The notes under the pieces: model-generated | Databases searched by the model: none | What the model was told of the DNA's origin: nothing | What the model saw: the letters and a program-made list of their open reading frames with translations, nothing else | Translations under genes and position numbers: made by a program | Shown here: positions 24,401-31,153 of the stretch, one piece after another | Layout: every line of letters starts with the position of its first letter | Position numbering within the stretch: the first letter of the stretch is position 1 | Source of the DNA: Aerophototrophica crusticola | GTDB lineage: Bacteria > Pseudomonadota > Alphaproteobacteria > Azospirillales > Azospirillaceae | Length of the DNA: 35,417 bases | Assembly (NCBI GenBank): GCA_001939945.1 | Contig: MOEB01000042.1 | Location: 1-35,417, forward strand | Direction of reading: 5' to 3'

Positions 24401-24561
24401 GGCAGGCTGTCGGCGCCGACCTTGGACAGGAACATGGCGTCGCCCGCGGACATGCCGATGTTCAGCCCGAACTGCAGCAGCACGGCAAGCAGGCCGAAGG
24501 ACAGCACCCTCGGCAGGTCGCCCCGCTCGACCCGCAGGAATCTTAACAGTCCCGCCGTCAT
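21403..24561 (-). CDS. NTT-like (ATP/ADP translocase-like) membrane domain fused to HEAT repeats and a C-terminal CNB domain
   Basis: 1052 aa from the ATG at 24561, with GGGGACTT as RBS; a GTG at 24606 is a weaker choice. Residues about 1-420 hold 10-12 membrane segments in the pattern of NTT/Npt nucleotide transporter-like proteins (GDAMFLSKVGADSLPVIYVL; YTLFWNLADEYFDIQDGKRL; GQLYGAANVVNLVINLFVFN). Residues about 440-900 are HEAT-like helical repeats (CAAVRALGQLRQPQFSHLVA; SPQVRREALLALKEMG; GRAVAARALARLSL). The last 110 residues are a CNB domain (LEIFAAGEPADSLFILHRGH; GTLFGTESLHGGRYARTATL) that keeps the cassette Arg but has Thr where Glu is usual. Fusions of this type are known in bacteria, but their function is not settled. 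It heads the four-gene signalling operon; a transport or sensory role is inferred. Confidence 0.85.
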   Translation of the reverse strand: MTAGLLRFLRVERGDLPRVLSFGLLAVLLQFGLNIGMSAGDAMFLSKVGADSLPVIYVLMPVVMAVYTPVFSLLTGSLPVSRVLELAMGVLVVGGVGFWFLLDGGVQLSAPFDQWAFYALRIYSAIWYIGLYTLFWNLADEYFDIQDGKRLFALLSAGTAMGGVLAGSVMGPVAETVSVGTWYLVWAGTALLTLPVLRRIRNRLPALTESEGEEAPGGLAEQVRGIGQALVGNAYVPVLVTVFMLWLVLANINEYQYLNVLSQGRDENALAGLLGQLYGAANVVNLVINLFVFNRMVLRIGVRNVALVVPAFYLALFTFYFVDRGMAAALFGFVVLHGLVSSVDFNNANFLFNAIQARYRKQVRTFVEGLGEPVVTCLTGLFLLATAKAMSAESLSAVGIGLAILLICLVLALGGLYRQSMIENLRRGWLDLTRGEAEMVGPLGKDELQQLSMVASDPESAPEDALFALRCLSDKAPGELLDPLVAFLARTDEEGRREAKPMLRQVLGGGEVETILAAVEALHRADLLKSPSVVEELGNFRLIDRTELGRLMAAAEEAGQRGALLVPLWHSPESRDGLRALGMLDELRVGEEAERCAAVRALGQLRQPQFSHLVAQFLEDRSPQVRREALLALKEMGPLASTRLVPPVLATLDGATADMRVTAMEVLGSSGDPGSLRGVLLRTDGFTPLERRMAERMAIGMGTPAIPMLVSHLRDRNANVSGRAVAARALARLSLPQFQAIAHELVAGEIDQAYASLAKGAALAARAETSDGMYLLWRCYRDAERDGIDLALLLLCLNGDLPDFDLLLSSLRSPNPKVRGNALEALEQGVHRDTYAKLRPMVDGRSAEERLAARRVAVADADSILDAAAADGEGLLGAAAMQVLWDLYPDKAAGRLRERLRPDRSDPLQFTLRELLHIEKHRSDLTLVRRLASLARTELFQDISLRDLLPVALASESCLAPETLEIFAAGEPADSLFILHRGHCTLSGPGGATPVAQGTLFGTESLHGGRYARTATLEGAEIVVIPRGVLLAAAQTFPSLALRLLETRMSAA

Positions 24562-24574
24562 AAGTCCCCGCACC

Positions 24575-24594
24575 ACCCCCGTAAGGCCGGGGGT
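24575..24594 (-). promoter_or_regulatory. Hairpin in the 5' leader of the NTT-HEAT-CNB gene
   Basis: ACCCCCG, loop TAAGGC, CGGGGGT forms a perfect 7-bp stem 14 bases upstream of the ATG at 24561, just before the RBS. It might influence translation or mRNA stability. No known riboswitch class was recognised. Confidence 0.35.
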
Positions 24595-24610
24595 CGCCCC
24601 GTCCACCTGT

Positions 24611-24641
24611 ATTATATCCGGGTCTTCAGAAAATGTGTTAA
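24611..24641 (-). promoter_or_regulatory. Candidate sigma-70 promoter of the NTT-HEAT-CNB signalling operon
   Basis: On the minus strand a perfect TATAAT (24616-24611) lies about 50 bases before the ATG, with TTAACA (24641-24636, one mismatch to TTGACA) upstream at 19-base spacing, slightly long. It sits in an AT-rich patch within the 182-base divergent gap. If it is real, it may also serve the downstream type II secretion genes, because no other gap that large occurs until gspF/gspG. Confidence 0.45.
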
Positions 24642-24743
24642 CCCTTTGGCGCGGACATTTTAGGGTGAGCCGCGTGCGTGTTCCGGCGGCAATACCTGCC
24701 TCGTGCCCGACAGGGCCCGACTTGAATTCTGGGGTGCTTGACG

Positions 24744-26348
24744 ATGACCATCAGGCTGGGTGTTCGGCAAAAGCTGCTGTTGCTGCTTTTCCTCCTCAAC
24801 CTGACCAGCGCCGCCGCTTACTCGTTCCTGTCCTACACGGCGTTGCATGACGCGCAGATGGAAGGAATTGACGCCCGGTTGCAGGCTGCGGCCTACGGCA
24901 CACTCAAGATCACGTCCCGGGCCTACCATGACCGGATCGTGGATGAGGACAGCGTCCCCGAAGCCGAATACCTGGCCATGATGACCCGGCTGAACGAGTT
25001 CGCGGTCATGACGGGCATGACCTATGTCTACACCTACATGCCCCATGGCGACGGCTTCGTGACCACGGCCACCAACGCCACGGAAGAGGAGCTGGCGAAG
25101 AAGACCTTCGACCGCTTCTTCCACCAGTACGACGCCTCCGACCTGATGAAGGAGGCGGTGGCGAAGCGGGAGATCAGGTACGAGAACCTGAAGGACGAGT
25201 ACGGCACCTTCCGGTCCGTCTACATCCCCTTCACCACGGAAAGCGGCAAGATCTTCATCGCCGGCGCCGACCTGCCCATCGACTTCGTCAACAAGAAGAC
25301 GCAGGAGGTGGTGGTCCTGTCCGTGGCCATCGGCGTGGCCAGCTTCACCCTGTTCTTCATCGTGGCCGGCATGGTGCTTGGGCGGATCATCCAGCCGCTA
25401 ATCGCCCTGACGGGACACACCCGCTCCCTCGCCTCCAACAACTTCCAGGTGGACCCTTGCACCCGTGAGGCGCTGCGCGACATCCGCCGCAGCCGCGGGG
25501 ACGAGGTGGGGGAATTGGCCCGCGCCATGTCCACCATGCTGACCCAGCTCGAGGCCTATATCGAGGACCTGAAGGAGACGACCGCCGCCAAGGAGCGGGT
25601 GGAGGGCGAGCTGTCCGCCGCCCGCGACATCCAGATGGGCATCCTGCCCCGCGACTTCCCCGCCTTCCCGGAGCGGGCGGAGTTCGACCTGCATGCGGTG
25701 ATGGAGCCGGCCAAGTCCGTGGGCGGCGACCTCTACGACTTCTTCCTGATGGACGAGGACCACCTGTTGTTCCTGGTGGGCGACGTGTCGGGCAAGGGCG
25801 TGCCGGCGGCCCTGTTCATGGCGGTCGCCAAGACCCTGTTCAAGGGCAGCGCCGTCCGGCCGGGCGATTCGGTCAGCACCATCATGCACCAGGTGAACCT
25901 GACCCTGGCGCGGGAGAACCCGTCGGAGCTGTTCATCACCGCCTTCGTCGGCGTGCTGAACCTGCGCACGGGGGAGGTGGAGTACTGCGACGCCGGCCAT
26001 GACGCGCCCTTCATCATGCATGCCGACGGGAAGGTGGAGCGGGTGACCAAGGTCCCCGGCCTGGCGCTGTGCGTGTATGAGGAGTTCGAGTACCGGGTGG
26101 GCAAGCTGCGCCTCACCCCGGGCGACCGGCTGGTCCTGTTCACCGACGGCGTGACCGAGGCGCACAATCCCACGGCGGACGTTTTTGGCTTCGACCGGGT
26201 GGCCGCGGCAATCCGGGAGGCCGGGCCCGGCGCCAGCCCGTCCACCATCACCGGCACCCTGCACCAGGCGGTGACGACCTTCGCCGACGGGGCGGAGCAG
26301 TCCGACGATATCACCATCCTCGTACTGGAATTCCGCGGCCCCGGCTGA
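24744..26348 (+). CDS. Membrane-bound Cache-HAMP-PP2C serine phosphatase (SpoIIE/RsbU family)
   Basis: 534 aa from the ATG at 24744 (GGGGTG upstream); a TTG two codons earlier is possible. TM1 lies near 8-28, an extracytoplasmic Cache-like domain near 30-185 (MTGMTYVYTYMPHGDGFVTT; YIPFTTESGKIFIAGADLP), TM2 near 188-212 and HAMP near 212-270. The PP2C domain (about 285-531) is complete: ARDIQMGILPRDFPAFP, SVGGDLYDFF (Asp329), LVGDVSGKGVPAALFMAVAK (Asp347), CDAGHDAPF, LVLFTDGVTEAHNP (Asp468) and QSDDITILVLEF (Asp521/522). It should dephosphorylate a STAS-type anti-anti-sigma protein in a partner-switching pathway in response to a periplasmic signal; the STAS protein at 33829 is a candidate substrate. 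It is divergent from the pseudophosphatase operon. Confidence 0.94.
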   Translation: MTIRLGVRQKLLLLLFLLNLTSAAAYSFLSYTALHDAQMEGIDARLQAAAYGTLKITSRAYHDRIVDEDSVPEAEYLAMMTRLNEFAVMTGMTYVYTYMPHGDGFVTTATNATEEELAKKTFDRFFHQYDASDLMKEAVAKREIRYENLKDEYGTFRSVYIPFTTESGKIFIAGADLPIDFVNKKTQEVVVLSVAIGVASFTLFFIVAGMVLGRIIQPLIALTGHTRSLASNNFQVDPCTREALRDIRRSRGDEVGELARAMSTMLTQLEAYIEDLKETTAAKERVEGELSAARDIQMGILPRDFPAFPERAEFDLHAVMEPAKSVGGDLYDFFLMDEDHLLFLVGDVSGKGVPAALFMAVAKTLFKGSAVRPGDSVSTIMHQVNLTLARENPSELFITAFVGVLNLRTGEVEYCDAGHDAPFIMHADGKVERVTKVPGLALCVYEEFEYRVGKLRLTPGDRLVLFTDGVTEAHNPTADVFGFDRVAAAIREAGPGASPSTITGTLHQAVTTFADGAEQSDDITILVLEFRGPG

Positions 26349-26363
26349 TTGCATGGCCGTGGC

Positions 26364-26381
26364 CGCTTCGGTCCCGAAGCG
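26364..26381 (+). terminator. Stem-loop after the PP2C phosphatase gene
   Basis: CGCTTCG, loop GTCC, CGAAGCG is a perfect 7-bp stem beginning 15 bases after the stop at 26348. A second smaller stem (CGGGC-aat-GCCCG) follows at 26397-26409. No T-run follows either, so this may be a weak terminator or a 3'-end protecting structure only. Confidence 0.35.
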
Positions 26382-26476
26382 CCGCCCGCAGCCTTTCGGG
26401 CAATGCCCGTCCGGCCGCTTCCCGGCGCGGGGCGCCTGCCTTACCTTCCTGCCGCATCGCAACAACGGACCCCGCC

Positions 26477-27277
26477 TTGACCCCCCAAGCCATCATCTCC
26501 GAGATCGCCCGGGACTTCCCGGACGCCTGGGCCGGACAGGGCATCCCCGAGGCGGACCTGGCGGCCCTGCGCGCCGCCGCCGGGGGTGACCCCGCCCGCT
26601 TCCGCACCCTGCTGAAGCGGCGGCTGGCCGGCGATCCCGTGGCCTATGTGCTGGGGCAGATCCATTTCCGCGGCCGCCGCTTCCGCATGGACCGCCGCGC
26701 CCACATCACCGACCCGGAGACCTCCCACCTGGTGGAGGCGGTCCTTGCCGCCGCCCGCGACCTGCCCGACGGCGCGGTGGTGGCGGAGGTCGGGGTGGGC
26801 GCCGGGGCGCTGGCCATCTCCGTCGCCCTGGAGGCGCCCCGCGTCACCCTGGTGGGCCTGGACGTGGATTCGGACGCGCTGGCCCTCTGCCGCGCCAACC
26901 AGGCCCTGCACGGGGTGGGGTTCGACCTGCTGGAAAGCGACATGCTCCACGGCTGGGGCGACCGGCAGCCCCCGGCCCTGGTCTTCGGCGACCTGCCCTG
27001 GGGCGACGAGACCACCGTGTATGACGAGTTCCGGGACGTGCGGCACTACCTGCACATGCCCCCCGCCGCCGCCTTCCCCCTGGGCGACCGCACCTCCGCC
27101 CAGCGGGAACTGATCCAGCAGGTGATGCGCCTGGGCTGGCCCAGCCGCGTCATCCTGAACTGCGGCACCCTGCCCGAGGCGGACATCCAGTCCCTTGCCG
27201 CCGCCGCCCCCGGCCGCCGCGCGGTGATCCACCGCCCCGCGGCCACCGCCGCCTTGCTGGACATCACGGTGGGCTGA
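26477..27277 (+). CDS. PrmC/HemK-like SAM-dependent methyltransferase with altered NPPY motif
   Basis: 266 aa from a TTG at 26477; no earlier ATG fits. The N-terminal helical part and linker match PrmC/HemK glutamine methyltransferases: LLKRRLAGDPVAYVLGQIHF (45-64), then RAHITDPETSHLVEAVL where PrmC has LIPRPETE.LVE. The Rossmann fold has motif I VVAEVGVGAGALAIS (101-115) and the acidic end of strand 2, VGLDVDSDALALC (126-138). The catalytic NPPY tetrapeptide reads GDLPWGDE (171-178): the Asn that binds the target amide is replaced and only the second Pro is kept. It is therefore a paralogue that may modify another substrate or act on small molecules. A strong terminator follows at 27347. It is not clearly linked to its neighbours. 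Confidence 0.8.
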   Translation: MTPQAIISEIARDFPDAWAGQGIPEADLAALRAAAGGDPARFRTLLKRRLAGDPVAYVLGQIHFRGRRFRMDRRAHITDPETSHLVEAVLAAARDLPDGAVVAEVGVGAGALAISVALEAPRVTLVGLDVDSDALALCRANQALHGVGFDLLESDMLHGWGDRQPPALVFGDLPWGDETTVYDEFRDVRHYLHMPPAAAFPLGDRTSAQRELIQQVMRLGWPSRVILNCGTLPEADIQSLAAAAPGRRAVIHRPAATAALLDITVG

Positions 27278-27346
27278 GGGTCATTCCTTCGCCGACCTAC
27301 CCCGGTCGACATAAGCCCTGAAGGCGTCTACCCCTCCCTTTCGGAT

Positions 27347-27376
27347 GATATAGGTCAAGGCGGCCTATATCTTTTT
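27347..27376 (+). terminator. Rho-independent terminator of the PrmC-like gene
   Basis: GATATAGGTC, loop AAGGC, GGCCTATATC forms a 10-bp stem with one G-U pair, followed directly by TTTTT. It lies 69 bases after the stop at 27277 and upstream of the peroxidase gene. It is the clearest intrinsic terminator in the window and stands out as AT-rich. Confidence 0.85.
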
Positions 27377-27510
27377 GGTGGCAAGAATAAGCGAGCCCGA
27401 TGGTTCGCGTTCAAGACCTCGGGCAAGCTCAGCGGCCCGGGGCCGCGCCCGGCATTCAGGGTTGTTCCGACCGGGGGCGGCCCGGGCCCCCAGCCCGGAG
27501 TCGCCCTGCC

Positions 27511-28557
27511 ATGGCGTTCGCCAGGAAATTCGTAACCGCGCTGCTCGCCGCCACGAGCCTGCTCTGCCTCACCCCCGCCGCCCCGGCCGCCGATCCCGCC
27601 GGGCCGTCGTTGCAGGCGATGAAGCGGGACTATGCCCGCCCGACCGCCGTCCCGTTCCCCGCCGACAACCCCTATACGGTGGAGAAGGTGCGGCTGGGCC
27701 AGCAGCTCTTCTTCGACCCGCGTCTGTCGGGTGACAACACCCGGTCCTGCGCCACCTGCCACAACCCGGCCCTGTCCTGGGGCGACGGCCTGGCCAAGGG
27801 CATCGGCACCGGCGGCACGCTGGGCCGGCGCAGCCCCACCATCCTGAACCTGGCCTGGGCCGAGCTGCTGATGTGGGACGGCCGCAAGGACAGCCTGGAA
27901 GCCCAGGCCCTCGGCCCCATCGAATCGGGCATGGAGATGAACCTCGCCCTGAAGGACGTGGTGCCGAAGCTGGAAAAGGTGGACGGCTACCGCACGGCCT
28001 TCGCCTTGGCCTTCCCCGGCGAGGGGCTGACCCTGGCCAACGTGGCCAAGGCCATCGCCACCTATGAGCGCACGGTCGTCTCCGGCACCGCCCCCTTCGA
28101 CCGCTGGGTGGCGGGGGAGGAGGGGGCGATCAGCGACGGCGCCAAGCGCGGCTTCCGGCTTTTCAACACCAAGGGCAACTGCGCCGCCTGCCATTCCGGC
28201 TGGAACCTGACCGACCATTCCTTCCACGACATCGGGCTGCCGGACAAGGACATCGGCCGGGCGGAGCACCTGCCCCTGCCCTCCATGCGGCATGCCTTCA
28301 AGACGCCCACCCTGCGCGACGTGGCCCGCCGGGCGCCCTACATGCATGACGGCTCCCTGCCCGACCTGTGGGCGGTGGTGGAGCACTATGACAAGGGCGG
28401 CACCGCCCGCCCCAGCCTGTCGCCGGAGATGCGGCCCCTCCGCCTGACCCCGCAGGAGAAGGCGGATCTTGTCGCCTTCATGCTGACCCTCACCGGGGAG
28501 GCCGACCCCGTCACCCTTCCCGCCCTGCCCGTGCCGGCCCAGCCGGCGGGCTTCTGA
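27511..28557 (+). CDS. Di-haem cytochrome c peroxidase, MauG/CcpA family
   Basis: 348 aa periplasmic protein from the ATG at 27511 (CGGAG ten bases upstream). The frame stays open upstream to 27400, but this start gives a clean signal peptide (MAFARKFVTALLAATSLLCL, ending AAPAA). Two c-type haem sites are seen: CATCH (C80-H84) and CAACH (C224-H228). Family segments include VRLGQQLFFDPRLSGDNTRS, LGRRSPTILNLAWAELLMWD, GPIESGMEMN, FKTPTLRDVARRAPYMHDGS and VVEHYDKGG. Such proteins reduce peroxide with electrons from a small donor or, as MauG, oxidise a partner protein. The cupredoxin gene 24 bases downstream is the obvious electron partner. Which activity applies cannot be settled from sequence alone. 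Confidence 0.93.
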   Translation: MAFARKFVTALLAATSLLCLTPAAPAADPAGPSLQAMKRDYARPTAVPFPADNPYTVEKVRLGQQLFFDPRLSGDNTRSCATCHNPALSWGDGLAKGIGTGGTLGRRSPTILNLAWAELLMWDGRKDSLEAQALGPIESGMEMNLALKDVVPKLEKVDGYRTAFALAFPGEGLTLANVAKAIATYERTVVSGTAPFDRWVAGEEGAISDGAKRGFRLFNTKGNCAACHSGWNLTDHSFHDIGLPDKDIGRAEHLPLPSMRHAFKTPTLRDVARRAPYMHDGSLPDLWAVVEHYDKGGTARPSLSPEMRPLRLTPQEKADLVAFMLTLTGEADPVTLPALPVPAQPAGF

Positions 28558-28581
28558 GACCCATTTCCGAGAGGTCCCCCC

Positions 28582-28902
28582 ATGCCCCTCCGCCCCGCCC
28601 TGCTGGCCGCCGCCCTGCTGCTGGCCGCCGGCCCCGCCCTGGCCGAGACCCATGTGGTCGACCAGGCGAACAAGAAGTTCAGCGCCACCGAACTGGCCGT
28701 GAAGGCGGGCGACACCGTCCGCTTCGTCAACAAGGACAGCATCACCCACAACGTCTACTCCCAGTCCCCCGGCAACGCCTTCGACGTGAAGACCCAGAAG
28801 CCGGGCGAGTCCAGCGACGTGGTGCTGAAGTCGGCCGGCGAGGTGGAAGTGCGCTGCGCCATCCACCCCACCATGAAGCTGAAGGTCACGGTGAAGGACT
28901 GA
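28582..28902 (+). CDS. Periplasmic amicyanin/pseudoazurin-like blue copper protein
   Basis: 106 aa with a signal peptide ending PALA|E (cleavage after residue 21). It is a type 1 copper cupredoxin with ligands His56 (SITHNVYS), Cys92, His95 and Met98 in the spacing CAIHPTM. This C-x2-H-x2-M loop is that of amicyanin and pseudoazurin rather than plastocyanin (C-x2-H-x4-M). It probably carries electrons to or from the di-haem peroxidase, whose gene ends 24 bases upstream; an RBS (GAGAGG) lies in that gap. Proteins of this kind are often labelled methylamine utilisation protein, but no methylamine dehydrogenase genes are present here. A small GC hairpin (28960-28975) follows without a T-run. Confidence 0.92.
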   Translation: MPLRPALLAAALLLAAGPALAETHVVDQANKKFSATELAVKAGDTVRFVNKDSITHNVYSQSPGNAFDVKTQKPGESSDVVLKSAGEVEVRCAIHPTMKLKVTVKD

Positions 28903-29045
28903 TGCCGGCCGCATGGGCCGCCAACCCATGCCCCGCAGCCCGGCAGCTGCATGGACCAAGGGCGCGGATGCGCCCGCCCGGCGACAAAAGGGGCCGGTCA
29001 ACGGCCGCTCGTATGAGCCCGCAACACCCGTCCCAGGGGGAATGA

Positions 29046-30953
29046 ATGCTCGCCCACACCAGCATCCGGGCCAAGCTCTACGGTGGCTTCCTGGCCCTGC
29101 TCGTCCTGTGCGGACTGGCGGGGCTGCTGGCCCTGTACAACCTGTTCCAGACCGGCCGGATCGCCGTGGTCCTGTATGACAGCGTGTTGCAGGCCACCGA
29201 CGCGGCCCGCTCCGCCCAGGCGGACTTCAGCGACCTGCGCCGCTTGGCGATGCAGTCCCTCTCCCCCGACCAGGGCGTGCGGGAGGAGGCGCGCAAGGCC
29301 TATGGCGAGGCGCGGGAGATGCTGGACGGCAACCTTTCCATCGCGGCGGAACGGGCGCCCACCCCCGCCCTGCGCGGCCATGTGGATGCGGTGGCCGCGT
29401 CCCTGAAGGACTGGGACGCCCGCGTCTTCGCCCTGTTCGGCGGCACCGGGGGCGACGCCGCCCTGGCAGAGGTGGAGGGCATGGCCGCCGACATCCGCGG
29501 CAAGATCGATGTGGCTGTGGAGGAGACCAAGGCCCACGGCTTCGAGTTCATGGAGGCCGGGCGGGAACAGATCGCCACGGCCCAGATCGTGACCGTCCTG
29601 TCCGGTGCCGTCGCCGTGGCGCTGGGCGTGGCCCTGGCGGTGCTGCTGGCCCGCGACATCCTGCTGGCCCTCGGCGAGGCGGTGCGCCGCGCCGCCGCCG
29701 TGGCCGGGGGTGACCTGTCGGAGCGGCCCGACCCCGGCCGGACGGACGAGTTGGGGCGCCTGCTCAACTCCCTCGACAGCATGCGCCGCAGCCTGCTGGA
29801 GCAACAGGCGCGGGAAGCCGCCCTGGCCGCCGCGGCGGAGCAGGCGCGGGAGAACGCCCTGCGCGGCATGGCCGAGACGGTGGAGCGGGAGGCCGGCCGT
29901 GCCGTGGCGGAGGTGGCCCGCTTCACCGGGGAGCTGCGGCAGGACGCGGAGGCCATGTCCGGCTCGGCGGAGCGGCTGAGCGGCAATGCCCAGAGCGTCG
30001 CCGCCGCCTCGCAGCAGACCCTGTCCAACGCCCAGGCGGTGGCCGCGGCGGCTGAGGAACTCGCCGTCTCCATCCAGGAGATCACGGCCCAGGTTTCCCA
30101 TTCCGCCAGCGTCACCCGGCAGGCGGTGGAGGCCGGCGGCCAGGCACAGGCCAGCATCGCCACCCTGTCCGACGCGGTGGGTCGCATCGGCGAGGTGGCG
30201 ACCCTGATCCGCGACATCGCCGCCCAGACCAACCTGCTGGCCCTCAACGCCACCATCGAGGCCGCCCGCGCCGGGGAGGCCGGCAAGGGCTTCGCCGTGG
30301 TGGCGCAGGAGGTGAAGATCCTGGCCAACCAGACCGCCAACAGCACGGAGGAGATCGCCCGCCAGATCGCCGGCATCCAGCAAGCCACCGGCGGCGCCGT
30401 GGCAGCCGTCAGCGCCATCGGCGGCGCCCTGGGCCGGGTGGAGCAGGTTTCCGGCACCATCGCTGCCGCCATGGAGCAGCAGGCCGCCGCCACGCAGGAG
30501 ATCAGCCGCAACGTGGCCGTCACCTCCGACGCGGCACGGGAAGTTTCCGCCCGCATCGCCGCCGTGTCGGAGGATGCGGTGCTGACCGGCCAGCAGGCAG
30601 GCCACGTGCGCGGCAGCTCGGCGGAGATCGCCGGCAGCGTGGAGGCGCTGCGCCACGTCCTTGTCCGGGTCGTCCGCACCAGCGTGGAGGAGGTGGACCG
30701 CCGCCGCCACCCTCGCCAGGACACGGACGCCCCCTGCCTGCTGGCGGTGGCCGGCCAAGTGGCGGAGGGGCACCTGTCCGACCTGTCCGAGGGCGGCGCC
30801 CGCGTCGTCGCCGACCTGGACGCGGACCCGGGCGACACCGGCACCCTGACCCTGGACGGCGTGGCCCGCCCGGTCATGGTCATCGCCCACGCCAACGGCA
30901 CCCTGCGCCTGCGCTTCACCGACGCGGCGGGTGAGGCGGTCGACGCCGCCTGA
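29046..30953 (+). CDS. Methyl-accepting chemotaxis receptor with C-terminal PilZ domain
   Basis: 635 aa. TM1 lies near 8-30, a helical periplasmic domain near 31-180 (4HB-like), TM2 near 184-207 and HAMP near 207-262 ([20 protein letters not shown]). The signalling coiled coil covers about 300-540, with the conserved hairpin tip [20 protein letters not shown] near 392-411 and [19 protein letters not shown] after it. The C-terminal PilZ domain (about 550-630) keeps both c-di-GMP motifs: RRHPR (R553 and R557, RxxxR) and DLSEGG (D579-G584, D/NxSxxG). The layout resembles Azospirillum brasilense Tlp1, whose PilZ domain binds c-di-GMP. It probably tunes CheA signalling to the c-di-GMP level. The RBS is GGGGG, six bases before the ATG. 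No che genes are nearby. Confidence 0.95.
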   Translation: MLAHTSIRAKLYGGFLALLVLCGLAGLLALYNLFQTGRIAVVLYDSVLQATDAARSAQADFSDLRRLAMQSLSPDQGVREEARKAYGEAREMLDGNLSIAAERAPTPALRGHVDAVAASLKDWDARVFALFGGTGGDAALAEVEGMAADIRGKIDVAVEETKAHGFEFMEAGREQIATAQIVTVLSGAVAVALGVALAVLLARDILLALGEAVRRAAAVAGGDLSERPDPGRTDELGRLLNSLDSMRRSLLEQQAREAALAAAAEQARENALRGMAETVEREAGRAVAEVARFTGELRQDAEAMSGSAERLSGNAQSVAAASQQTLSNAQAVAAAAEELAVSIQEITAQVSHSASVTRQAVEAGGQAQASIATLSDAVGRIGEVATLIRDIAAQTNLLALNATIEAARAGEAGKGFAVVAQEVKILANQTANSTEEIARQIAGIQQATGGAVAAVSAIGGALGRVEQVSGTIAAAMEQQAAATQEISRNVAVTSDAAREVSARIAAVSEDAVLTGQQAGHVRGSSAEIAGSVEALRHVLVRVVRTSVEEVDRRRHPRQDTDAPCLLAVAGQVAEGHLSDLSEGGARVVADLDADPGDTGTLTLDGVARPVMVIAHANGTLRLRFTDAAGEAVDAA

Positions 30954-31153
30954 GGGGCACCCTGGTGGACGGTGGGTCAGCGCCCTCGCCCTGGGACCTG
31001 TCCGCAGGCCCAGCCAACATGCGTGACTGGCCGCTTGCGGACGCTGCCCCCGCCGATTCGTGATGCGCTGGCCGTGTGGCAGGCCTTGGCCGCCCGTCCT
31101 ATCCCAAAACCTCGGCCGGGGAGGAGAACGAGGATGGGGTGCTAGTGAGCTCC

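Noticed and set aside
28960-28975. GGGCGC-ggat-GCGCCC hairpin after the cupredoxin gene as terminator
   Set aside because: The stem is only 6 bp and is followed by no T-run; such stems are common by chance at this G+C content.
30954-31153. Small RNA or tRNA gene in the 200-base gap between the chemoreceptor and the cyclase
   Set aside because: No cloverleaf, no strong hairpin with T-run, and no promoter-like pair was found; I see nothing definable there.
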